Assembly (NCBI GenBank): GCA_002500505.1
Contig: DLRM01000041.1
Span: 1-11,550 of the forward strand
From: Planctomycetes bacterium UBA7888
Lineage (GTDB): Bacteria; Planctomycetota; UBA1135
Reading direction: 5' to 3'
DNA length: 11,550 nucleotides
Below are positions 1 to 6,841 of the stretch, in pieces (within the stretch, counting starts at the first letter, position 1; each line of letters opens with the position of its first letter). A model generated the notes under the pieces. The model saw only the letters and a list, made by a program, of their open reading frames with translations. It searched no databases and was not told the DNA's origin. The position numbers and the translations under genes are program-made.

Positions 1-2926
1 CCCAACCATCTAAGTAAACGAGGTAATCCCGCTTCCAACCCACGGGCAAGGGTGGCAGGAGGCTGGCGTCAAAACGGATATCTAGCGCATCACCCGACCC
101 CATAACAACAAACATATCCTCGGCATCTCGAAGAAGAGGTCGAACGTCCCCAAGCTTGGTGTAAACACCTGGATGCTGATTCCAACGGGGAAATTTCTCC
201 AGCTCATCCCACTGAAACCACTCGAGCAATAGTTCGGCTGACTTCTCTAGTTCAACGGGCTTACTGAAACCGCGTTGCCACAAATCGGCCGTTAGGGGCT
301 CCAAACTAGTGACTCGAATAGGCGTATCATCCGAGTCTGTTGCAAGTCGAACGGAATCCCAATAAAGCCGAAGAGTACTCGACAAACGGATTCTTGGATC
401 CTCACGAACTAAGAACTCGCTAACATCCAATACCATAGTCTTGAGCTTTCCAGCTGGGAAACCGATTGTGCGTTCTACGGACTTCCAGCCGCCCTTTCCA
501 TTGGGAACTTCAAGAAGAGGTGGCACGAATTCAATTTCGGGTGTCCGGCTGGATGCCATATTCACACTCGCCACACTCCAATAGAACCAACCTGTCATTA
601 AAAGGCGTAGCTTTTCCGCTTTTAGGATTTCAGGGTCTTCAAATTCAATCACTAAGCTGTGCGGAGGGGTAAGCCCTAAAAACTGGCCCCCCCATGGCCG
701 ACTGGAATTCACAGTGGACTGATAAGGTTCAAATGGAACTGCAAAATCCAAATCAATTTGCCCAAGAGCTTGGGTCCAGTCCCTCCCATCACTCCCAACA
801 ACTGAAGCTGGACTCAGTGGGCTCACAACCGAATGGTTATGGGCTTCCGGGAAAGGCGGGAACTTGAAACGCTCGTTTGGGTAAACCTCGGAGTAGTCTG
901 GGTGATCTAAAACATCGAGACGAGCTCGATCTAAATATGTTACTTCGCGAAGCTCCTCCGTAATCTGAATGTCGAGTGTTCCATTTCTTTCGACTAACTG
1001 TTCGCCACTTACCAGAACAAACTCGTCGTGGTCTGGAGGAACAAAGAAACCCTCGGAAATGGGGAGTCCTAATGGAGTTGCCCCAATGACATCGGAAATA
1101 AACTCATATGTTTCGCCATTCCATGTGTAAAGGAAGGGACAAGAACCTGCAAGTCCTTCTTTCTGCACAAGGATTAAAATATTTTCCTTTGGAATATCTA
1201 CTTCAAATTGTGTTACGCCATTGGGCCAAGTAATTTTCACCCAATCTGCTTGCTCCTGACCCTTCAAATCCAAAAGCATTGGTTCGCCATTCCAAAAAAT
1301 GCGGCCGTAATGTCCCGCAACGCGGTATTCAGCAATAGCACCGACTGCGCGGCGATTATCTGTCGTTCCTCGCAAAGCCAAAATGATGCTCGATTCAAAT
1401 AGAGAAGGCTGAACTAAGCTCACGATTGGAGCCTCACTTATCCGAAAACCTCCGCCTGGAACACCAAGCCAAGAGGATGACTCCGAAAACTGAATATCAG
1501 GTCTACCATCACCATTGAAGTCTCCAACTTTTGGCTTTTCAAGGCTACCCAAGGAAGAAAACTCAAATTCAAGGACCTCAAACTTCCCGCCGCGCAAATT
1601 GGAAAGGACAAGCACTTTTTCCTTTCCGCCGACCAAGAAATCGACATCTTGGTCTGTGTCCAAGTCTTCACTTATGCACCACGAAAGGGGGCCAACACCC
1701 AAAAGTTGGGCTGTCTCCGTAATGTCCACGAAACTCCCATCTTTTGCGAGACCATCATTTCTCCAAAGCCTTGCCCCGAAATCCCCTACCAACAACAAAT
1801 CCAAATCGCCTTCGTGATCCTCGTCCACAAAGAGAAGGTCTTGAGGATTGGATTCCAAGCGAGGAAACTGAAGCCCCTTTCTGATGAGATGACCTTTCTC
1901 TTGCTGAAGCAAGAGAGCTTGGTTTCCTTTCATCGCAACAAAATCTAAATCCCCATCTTTATCCATATCAAATCCACGTAACTTTTGAATGGGCTCTGCC
2001 CAAAGTCGTTTCGCCGATTCAGATTTTGAGCCCGTCGACAAAGCTTGAATCCCGTTCGAACCCCAAACCAAGACATTGCCCTCACCTATAGAGACTGGTT
2101 CCCCTCCCTTGTTCCCAGGGAGCGCCCAATCGTCTAATAAATCTATGCTCGAGCACTCCTCTCCCTGAGCCCCTGCAGGCTTGGGTTCAGGAACAGGATG
2201 GGCGAGCATAAAACTCCTTGAGGACGACGCAGATTCCTCAAATCGGACCGGGCTTGGCATCTGGAGTTTTCCGTAATTCCCCTGATCGAGTTGGGTGGTA
2301 GTCAAGGCCACCACACCAGTTGCTTGCAAGCGACTGAACTCTTTTAGAGTTTCCCGTGACTTCGCAGAATCGCCACCCTCCAGTTGAAATCGACTCAAAC
2401 GATAAAGAGTTGCTAGGTGCCAGCTATTTGTGTTTTCAATTCCAATCTCTACGAGCTCCAGAAAGAGCTTCTCCGCTTTAGAATTCCCTAAAGCAGCCTC
2501 AGCAGCGGCCAGATGAAACAAGGATGGAACATCTTGGGAGTCGTACTGGCATGCGAGCTCAAAGTGCTTTACTGCGTTCTCGTAGCTCCCATCAAGCAAA
2601 TCTAGGCGGCCAAGATTGTATTCAAGACTCGCCGAACCCTTCATTCCCGTTGAGGCTCTACCCAAATGTTTTCGCGCTTCCTCAACATTCGCTGAGGCTA
2701 ACTCCAATATTCCCATCCGAAGTGAGTCCTCAGGAACAGGGTTTCGAGAAACCAAAGGCATTAAGACTTCTCGAGCCCGTTCAAACTTTTGATCTGCGAA
2801 GAAAATCGATGCTTTTTCACGTGCAACTTGAGTATCAGAGCTCAACTTCCCTTTTGGGGAAGATTCGGAACCGCAACTGGAGAAAAACAGAATCACCGGC
2901 AACGAAAGCAGGAAAACGAAGCGCAT
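1..2926 (-). CDS. Lipoprotein with TPR, FG-GAP and ASPIC/UnbV-like domains (3' end outside window)
   Basis: Reading the minus strand from ATG at 2926 gives 975 codons with no stop up to base 1, so the C-terminus is missing. Residues 1-17 form a hydrophobic signal ending FFSSC, with Cys18 the probable lipidation site. TPR-like helical pairs cover about residues 68-201. Degenerate FG-GAP/VCBS blades follow, with calcium-loop-like motifs at 320-328 (DMDKDGDLD), 368-376, 421-429 and 469-477 (DFNGDGRPD). An ASPIC/UnbV-like segment lies at about 516-580 (RRAVGAIAEY, then TWPNGV). Residues 590-975 are a long region that, from memory, is conserved in large proteins annotated as FG-GAP/CRTAC1 in several environmental phyla (SCPFLYTWNGE, GWFYWSVASVNMAS, STLRLYWDS). 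The start is well supported: AAGAGG lies 8 nt upstream, and ATG overlaps the preceding stop (TAATG). Probably an exported, membrane-anchored beta-propeller protein. Its ligand is unknown. Confidence 0.9.
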   Translation of the reverse strand, partial: MRFVFLLSLPVILFFSSCGSESSPKGKLSSDTQVAREKASIFFADQKFERAREVLMPLVSRNPVPEDSLRMGILELASANVEEARKHLGRASTGMKGSASLEYNLGRLDLLDGSYENAVKHFELACQYDSQDVPSLFHLAAAEAALGNSKAEKLFLELVEIGIENTNSWHLATLYRLSRFQLEGGDSAKSRETLKEFSRLQATGVVALTTTQLDQGNYGKLQMPSPVRFEESASSSRSFMLAHPVPEPKPAGAQGEECSSIDLLDDWALPGNKGGEPVSIGEGNVLVWGSNGIQALSTGSKSESAKRLWAEPIQKLRGFDMDKDGDLDFVAMKGNQALLLQQEKGHLIRKGLQFPRLESNPQDLLFVDEDHEGDLDLLLVGDFGARLWRNDGLAKDGSFVDITETAQLLGVGPLSWCISEDLDTDQDVDFLVGGKEKVLVLSNLRGGKFEVLEFEFSSLGSLEKPKVGDFNGDGRPDIQFSESSSWLGVPGGGFRISEAPIVSLVQPSLFESSIILALRGTTDNRRAVGAIAEYRVAGHYGRIFWNGEPMLLDLKGQEQADWVKITWPNGVTQFEVDIPKENILILVQKEGLAGSCPFLYTWNGETYEFISDVIGATPLGLPISEGFFVPPDHDEFVLVSGEQLVERNGTLDIQITEELREVTYLDRARLDVLDHPDYSEVYPNERFKFPPFPEAHNHSVVSPLSPASVVGSDGRDWTQALGQIDLDFAVPFEPYQSTVNSSRPWGGQFLGLTPPHSLVIEFEDPEILKAEKLRLLMTGWFYWSVASVNMASSRTPEIEFVPPLLEVPNGKGGWKSVERTIGFPAGKLKTMVLDVSEFLVREDPRIRLSSTLRLYWDSVRLATDSDDTPIRVTSLEPLTADLWQRGFSKPVELEKSAELLLEWFQWDELEKFPRWNQHPGVYTKLGDVRPLLRDAEDMFVVMGSGDALDIRFDASLLPPLPVGWKRDYLVYLDGW

Positions 2927-5292
2927 TACAGGGGCCTCTTGTGAGGGCTAAGTGAAGTTGGGGCACCTCGCCCCTCTAAAAGAAGGACTCTCGAATCGGC
3001 TTGAATCTCTCCAAAGCTTTCCCAATGCCCGCCAGGCCAAAGAACCTCGACTTGAGCGGTTTCCGCATCACCCAATCCAAAGATGAGCTCCGGAGGGTTG
3101 CAACTCATGTAACCAGAGCCCAAGGCCAACACTTGGCTGCATGGGCCTTCGGGTGTTTGCACGATGACTTCGGCGCCAACCGCCTGATATTGGCCGGTCG
3201 TGGCCCTCAATTGCACTTTCAAGAACCCTCGTGGTTTTTCTTGGATATCATTTCTCAACAAATGGAATCGATCCAATTGCATTTCATTCAAAAACAAATC
3301 TAAGTCTCCATCATCGTCAAAGTCAGCGGCAATCACAGCGCGGCCATCTCCGACAAAGTCAGCGCCACTTACATCGGACAAATCCGAAAATCCGCTTGCC
3401 CCTTGGTTTAGCCAGAACTTATCGCGTTCATATCCACTAAAGGAGCGGCCTTCCGAACCAAATTGATTAAGGCCCGCAGTAAAGGCCGCATTGTTAGCGA
3501 TTTGCTTCAACCGAATTGTCGGTTCCATTTCCACTTCAGCCGAAGAGGAAATGACGTGCTGCCAGTAATAACTATTGGAATCCCCAACTCCAGATCGAGT
3601 GATGTATCCATTTGTGCAGAAAACATCCAAGCGGCCATCCAGGTCGAAATCATTTGGGGCGCAACCCCAGGCCCATCCCCCGCCAATTCCACCCAACGAA
3701 TCTGGAGCGTGCTCAAAGCCTCCATTCTTCTGCAACAGAAGGGAGTTGCCACGAGCCATCTTCATTATTCCATCCATGCCCTCGATATCGCAGTCCAAAC
3801 GCTTCAGAATTCTGTGCGCAACGGGGGATTCCATATTGGCAACATATAAATCTAAGAGCCCATCGTTGTTCAAATCAGCCCACGAGGCACTCATTCCAAA
3901 GCCGAGATCCTGAGTCGTGTTCTCTTGCGAAATATCCTTGAATTTTCCGTTGCCTTGATTTTCCAAGAGGGAATTTCGACCAAAATCATTGGCCAAATAA
4001 ATGTCCTGGTCCCCGTCGCGATCCCAGTCCGCAGCAGCAGAGGCAAAACTCCATCGGTTATCATTCACGCCGGCGACATCAGCTACGTCCTCAAATTTTT
4101 CCCCATTAATATTCCGAAACAGGGTATTTGGCTTGGCATTATCGGCCATACTCCAAGCATTATTGAACTCCTCGTTAAAACGGCCATAATTGCACAAAAA
4201 TAAGTCCAAAAAACCGTCCATGTCGAAGTCAAGAACCATCATGGAGTAGGTATTGGAAAGCAAATTAAGTCCCAATTCTTTTCCACACTCCACAAAGTTG
4301 CCTCCCTCATTTCGATAAATGCGAAGAGGGTTCCCGCCTACTTTTCCGTCGGAAAGGACATACCCTTCGCCGCCAACAGCTAAATCTTGGTCGCCATCGT
4401 TGTCGTAGTCAAAGAAAACAGCACCCGTTCCATCGCCTGGGTAAAGCAATCCCCATTCCATGGCGACCTCATCAAACTTGCCGTCGAGCCGAGCAAGGTA
4501 AAGGAAGTTCCGTTCTCGAGTTGGAACATAAAGATCCCACATTCCATCTCCATTCACATCCCCGCAAGCCACCCCATTCCATAAATGGGGTCCCACAAAC
4601 GCAGAGCCGAAATAAGCAACTCCAGCAGATTCCGAGACTTCCACAAAAAGTGGTCGCTTGCGAACTTGGCTCTTAAGAGAATCGATTTCTGCCAATCGAA
4701 GAAACCACTTCCCTCGGTCTTTAACGATTTGGGAATCAAAGAGCATCGTCGTCGAACGCACATGCCCCTTTATGTCGAGGCCTCGAACGAATAATTCAAG
4801 TTGCGCAAATCCCCACGGAGGTCTTCCAGGCTGGAAGTCCGCACTAAGAACATTCCATCGAACAGCTTGAAGTTCTCTCCAACCACCAAAACCCAATTCA
4901 AATCCATTAACAAAACCTGCGGCGTCTACCTTAGAAGCTGAGGTCGGGTCAAAAAAAAATTCCTTGCTTTCGAGAGGAAGAGTACGAAGAAAATCAACCG
5001 AGAGGTTATTTGGGCCATCCCCCATAAAGTCTCCGCTCAACATGCCGCCAAGTAAGTCAAAATAGCCCAATTCCATTCTTTGAGCGACATTGAAAAGCTG
5101 GTCCTCTAGTTCAATCGAGTATCCTTCGCATATGGCAAGATCTGCAATCGGGGATTCGGGGTAAGGGACAGGAAAGCCCCCTGGAAGGTCGGGAAAGGTC
5201 GATGTGCTAAATGGGGACGATTCGCCTGAACATTTGCAAAAAATAGCTACAAAAGCCACCAAAAGGACAAGATGGATTGTTTTTTTAATCAA
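2926..5292 (-). CDS. CRTAC1-family FG-GAP repeat lipoprotein with C-terminal ASPIC/UnbV domain
   Basis: The 788-residue product begins with a basic, hydrophobic signal (residues 1-18) and Cys19 or Cys21, either a possible lipoprotein cysteine. Residues about 55-205 are an unassigned region that might be an NTF2-like fold (weak inference). Seven DxDxDGxxD-type calcium loops mark an FG-GAP/VCBS propeller at about 245-253, 295-303, 355-363, 422-430, 473-481, 548-556 and 657-665. They include FDYDNDGDQDLAV and ADFDDDGDLDLFL. Residues 689-772 are an ASPIC/UnbV domain: AVGAEVIVQ, then GSGYMS, FGLGD and VEVLWPGGHW. Family knowledge says this architecture resembles cartilage acidic protein 1 and integrin-type propellers, usually extracellular and calcium-binding. 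The start is TTG: upstream in frame there is only a TAG stop and no other ATG, GTG or TTG. There is no clear Shine-Dalgarno site. It is first in a two-gene unit with the TPR lipoprotein, and its TAA shares one base with that ATG. Confidence 0.93.
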   Translation of the reverse strand: MIKKTIHLVLLVAFVAIFCKCSGESSPFSTSTFPDLPGGFPVPYPESPIADLAICEGYSIELEDQLFNVAQRMELGYFDLLGGMLSGDFMGDGPNNLSVDFLRTLPLESKEFFFDPTSASKVDAAGFVNGFELGFGGWRELQAVRWNVLSADFQPGRPPWGFAQLELFVRGLDIKGHVRSTTMLFDSQIVKDRGKWFLRLAEIDSLKSQVRKRPLFVEVSESAGVAYFGSAFVGPHLWNGVACGDVNGDGMWDLYVPTRERNFLYLARLDGKFDEVAMEWGLLYPGDGTGAVFFDYDNDGDQDLAVGGEGYVLSDGKVGGNPLRIYRNEGGNFVECGKELGLNLLSNTYSMMVLDFDMDGFLDLFLCNYGRFNEEFNNAWSMADNAKPNTLFRNINGEKFEDVADVAGVNDNRWSFASAAADWDRDGDQDIYLANDFGRNSLLENQGNGKFKDISQENTTQDLGFGMSASWADLNNDGLLDLYVANMESPVAHRILKRLDCDIEGMDGIMKMARGNSLLLQKNGGFEHAPDSLGGIGGGWAWGCAPNDFDLDGRLDVFCTNGYITRSGVGDSNSYYWQHVISSSAEVEMEPTIRLKQIANNAAFTAGLNQFGSEGRSFSGYERDKFWLNQGASGFSDLSDVSGADFVGDGRAVIAADFDDDGDLDLFLNEMQLDRFHLLRNDIQEKPRGFLKVQLRATTGQYQAVGAEVIVQTPEGPCSQVLALGSGYMSCNPPELIFGLGDAETAQVEVLWPGGHWESFGEIQADSRVLLLEGRGAPTSLSPHKRPL
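2935..2940 (-). promoter_or_regulatory. Ribosome binding site for the TPR/FG-GAP lipoprotein gene
   Basis: On the minus strand AAGAGG lies 8 nt before the ATG at 2926, inside the last codons of the upstream FG-GAP gene. With the TAATG stop/start overlap it supports translational coupling and fixes the start of the downstream gene. Confidence 0.6.
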
Positions 5293-5418
5293 AACAAGGT
5301 AAGCGGTCGGGTCAGCAGAATGGCTGAAACCGAAGCAACTCTATCTTATCTTGCCCAAGTGGAATCACTTTCACAAAGAAAATTAGACTTTTTTCCTCGT
5401 TAGAATCCCCCACCCCCG
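5293..5418. promoter_or_regulatory. Divergent intergenic region between FG-GAP operon and kinase gene
   Basis: This 126-bp gap must hold promoters for both flanking genes. On the plus strand TAGAAT (5401-5406) is a good -10-like hexamer 12 nt before the kinase ATG, giving a very short leader, but I see no convincing -35. On the minus strand TAAGAT (5343-5348) and TTGTGA (5371-5376) are possible elements, but 22 bp apart, so the pair is doubtful. A perfect inverted repeat, AAGTG-GAAT-CACTT (5357-5370), sits near the middle and could be an operator. No terminator or riboswitch is evident. Confidence 0.4.
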
Positions 5419-6477
5419 ATGCAGCCCACTCCCGAACTTCATTCCGTCGCCAGCTCTTTCCTTGTGGATGGAGAATTGGTTGATGCCGAGAATTGGTTTG
5501 GTGGCCATATCAACGACTCCTTTTTGTTGAAATTTCTTTGCCCCGACGGCGAAAAGCGGTTTCTCCTGCAAAGGGTGAATGGCCATGTTTTCCCCGAGCC
5601 CACCAAGGTGATGGAAAATGTCCAGCGCATCACCGAGTTCGTTTCAGTCCGTGCACCAGAACTTGCCTTTCTTTATCTCGTACCCCAAAGGAACTTGGAC
5701 CCCTGGCATGAAGATTCTTCCGGAGATTGTTGGCGCCTGTACCCCTTCATGGAAGAGACCACTGCCTTGTTGAAAGTCGAAAACGAATACCAGGCACGGA
5801 CAGCTGCCTTCGCCTTTGGGCACTTCTCGCGACTTCTTTCAAATCTTCCGGACCCCCCCCTCCACGATGTCCTTCCTGGATTTCACGACACACCCGCTCG
5901 AATTTGCGCATTAATGAAAGCGACAGAGGTCGAGGGGAAACACTTGCTTCAAGAGATTGGGGACGAGCTCGAGTTCGTACAAAGCCATGAAGACACGGCA
6001 GGGACCCTAATGGAGCTCTTAAAATCTGGCCAGCTCCCCACTCGCGTAGTGCACAACGATGCCAAAATTTCAAATGTACTTTTAGACCCCAAATCCGGAG
6101 AAGCCGTCTGCGTGGTGGACTTGGATACTGTGGGACACGGCACTTCCCTCTTTGATTATGGGGACATGCTTCGAAGTATGTGCTCTTCTACAAAAGAAGA
6201 TGAGCAAGACCTCGGCAAAGTAGTTGTGGATTCTTCGCTTTGCTCAGCAATCAAGAAAGGGTATCTCGAAGGGGTTGGGTCTATTTTCTCCGAAACAGAA
6301 AAAGAGCTGATGCCTTTGTCCGGATTTATTATCGCACTGGAACTGGGGGTCCGTTTTCTGACCGACCATCTGAAAGGCAATGAATATTTCAAAGTCACTC
6401 GACCTGGACAAAATCTAGACCGCGCAAGGGTCCAGTTTGAGTTAGCAAAGGGCCTTAAGGAACTCGCCGAATCCTAA
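5419..6477 (+). CDS. APH-fold sugar kinase, N-acetylhexosamine 1-kinase-like phosphotransferase
   Basis: The 352-residue protein has the aminoglycoside phosphotransferase/choline kinase fold signatures. GGHINDSF at 28-35 is in the nucleotide-binding region. The catalytic loop HNDAKISN is at 212-219 (Asp214 the probable base, Asn219 metal-binding). The metal-binding DLDT is at 234-237, followed by FDYGDMLRS. The C-terminal part, LELGVRFLTDHLKGNEYF (307-324) and then RPGQNLDRARVQF, resembles NahK-like kinases that phosphorylate N-acetylhexosamines at C1. This is family resemblance from memory, so the substrate is not certain. ATG at 5419 is the first start after an in-frame TAG at 5401. The preceding bases are C-rich with no Shine-Dalgarno site. 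No sugar pyrophosphorylase or phosphorylase gene lies beside it. The gene stands alone and overlaps the convergent YciI-like gene by 4 bases. Confidence 0.85.
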   Translation: MQPTPELHSVASSFLVDGELVDAENWFGGHINDSFLLKFLCPDGEKRFLLQRVNGHVFPEPTKVMENVQRITEFVSVRAPELAFLYLVPQRNLDPWHEDSSGDCWRLYPFMEETTALLKVENEYQARTAAFAFGHFSRLLSNLPDPPLHDVLPGFHDTPARICALMKATEVEGKHLLQEIGDELEFVQSHEDTAGTLMELLKSGQLPTRVVHNDAKISNVLLDPKSGEAVCVVDLDTVGHGTSLFDYGDMLRSMCSSTKEDEQDLGKVVVDSSLCSAIKKGYLEGVGSIFSETEKELMPLSGFIIALELGVRFLTDHLKGNEYFKVTRPGQNLDRARVQFELAKGLKELAES

Positions 6478-6779
6478 CCCATTCCCAAATAGTTATTTCC
6501 GGCGTGAGATTTCTCTAGCTCTCCTACGTCGCAGGTGCGTGCGCCAGAAGCAACGAAAGGGTCCGCTTCGGCTATGGCGCAGGCCGCCTCATAGGAAACC
6601 GCTCGAATAATCGCCAAGCCACCGGTCCCGTCGGTGAAGGGTCCACAAAACTCTAAATCTCCCCTGGCCTCAAGCTGCTTTAGGTGAGCAACATGGGCTC
6701 GAACGAGCTCCTCGTTCACCTCAACACCTTCTTCGGCAGTAAGAAGAATGACATAGCGAAGATCCGTATTTTCAATCAT
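6474..6779 (-). CDS. YciI-family (YCII-related) small protein
   Basis: The 101-residue protein matches the YciI fold, a ferredoxin-like alpha+beta domain. It has an N-terminal strand (RYVILLTAEE), then RAHVAHLKQLEARGDL with the conserved His29, then CGPFTDGTGGLAIIRA. It ends with helix EAACAIAEADPF (Asp73, Pro74, Phe75) and a final strand. Length fits the family (about 90-120). Homologues have a His/Asp pair in a cleft suggestive of catalysis, but the function is generally unknown, and I do not assign a reaction. It starts at ATG 6779 with a weak GGA about 10 nt upstream. Its TAG stop overlaps the kinase stop tail to tail. It diverges from the methyltransferase gene across 62 bp. Confidence 0.82.
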   Translation of the reverse strand: MIENTDLRYVILLTAEEGVEVNEELVRAHVAHLKQLEARGDLEFCGPFTDGTGGLAIIRAVSYEAACAIAEADPFVASGARTCDVGELEKSHAGNNYLGMG

Positions 6780-6841
6780 TTCTGAATTATCCAGACTCCA
6801 GGCTCGAACTCAATAGATGCGCCGTGGAATAATAGTGCGCA
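6780..6841. promoter_or_regulatory. Short divergent intergenic region, YciI-like gene / methyltransferase gene
   Basis: These 62 bp separate two divergent start codons, so both promoters must lie here or reach into the flanking genes. Toward the methyltransferase, the AT-rich stretch GAATAATAG (6827-6835) ends 6 nt before ATG and could be a -10 for a leaderless or nearly leaderless transcript. No -35 or operator is convincing. The assignment is inferred mainly from layout. Confidence 0.3.

Noticed and set aside
2524..2955. 143-codon plus-strand open frame across the TPR lipoprotein N-terminus
   Set aside because: It is antisense to a confident signal peptide and TPR region, and its product is low-complexity with no family features.
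3463..3849. 128-codon plus-strand open frame inside the FG-GAP gene
   Set aside because: It is antisense to repeat-encoding sequence with strong calcium-loop motifs; nothing in its product looks like a protein family.
3300..4590. Regularly recurring related DNA segments suggesting a repeat array or CRISPR
   Set aside because: They encode the DxDxDG loops of FG-GAP repeats. Spacing and sequence vary and follow codons, so they are protein repeats, not a DNA array.
5293..5418. tRNA, riboswitch or small RNA gene in the largest intergenic gap
   Set aside because: No cloverleaf, conserved aptamer core or hairpin plus U-tract was recognisable; only promoter-like elements and a short palindrome.
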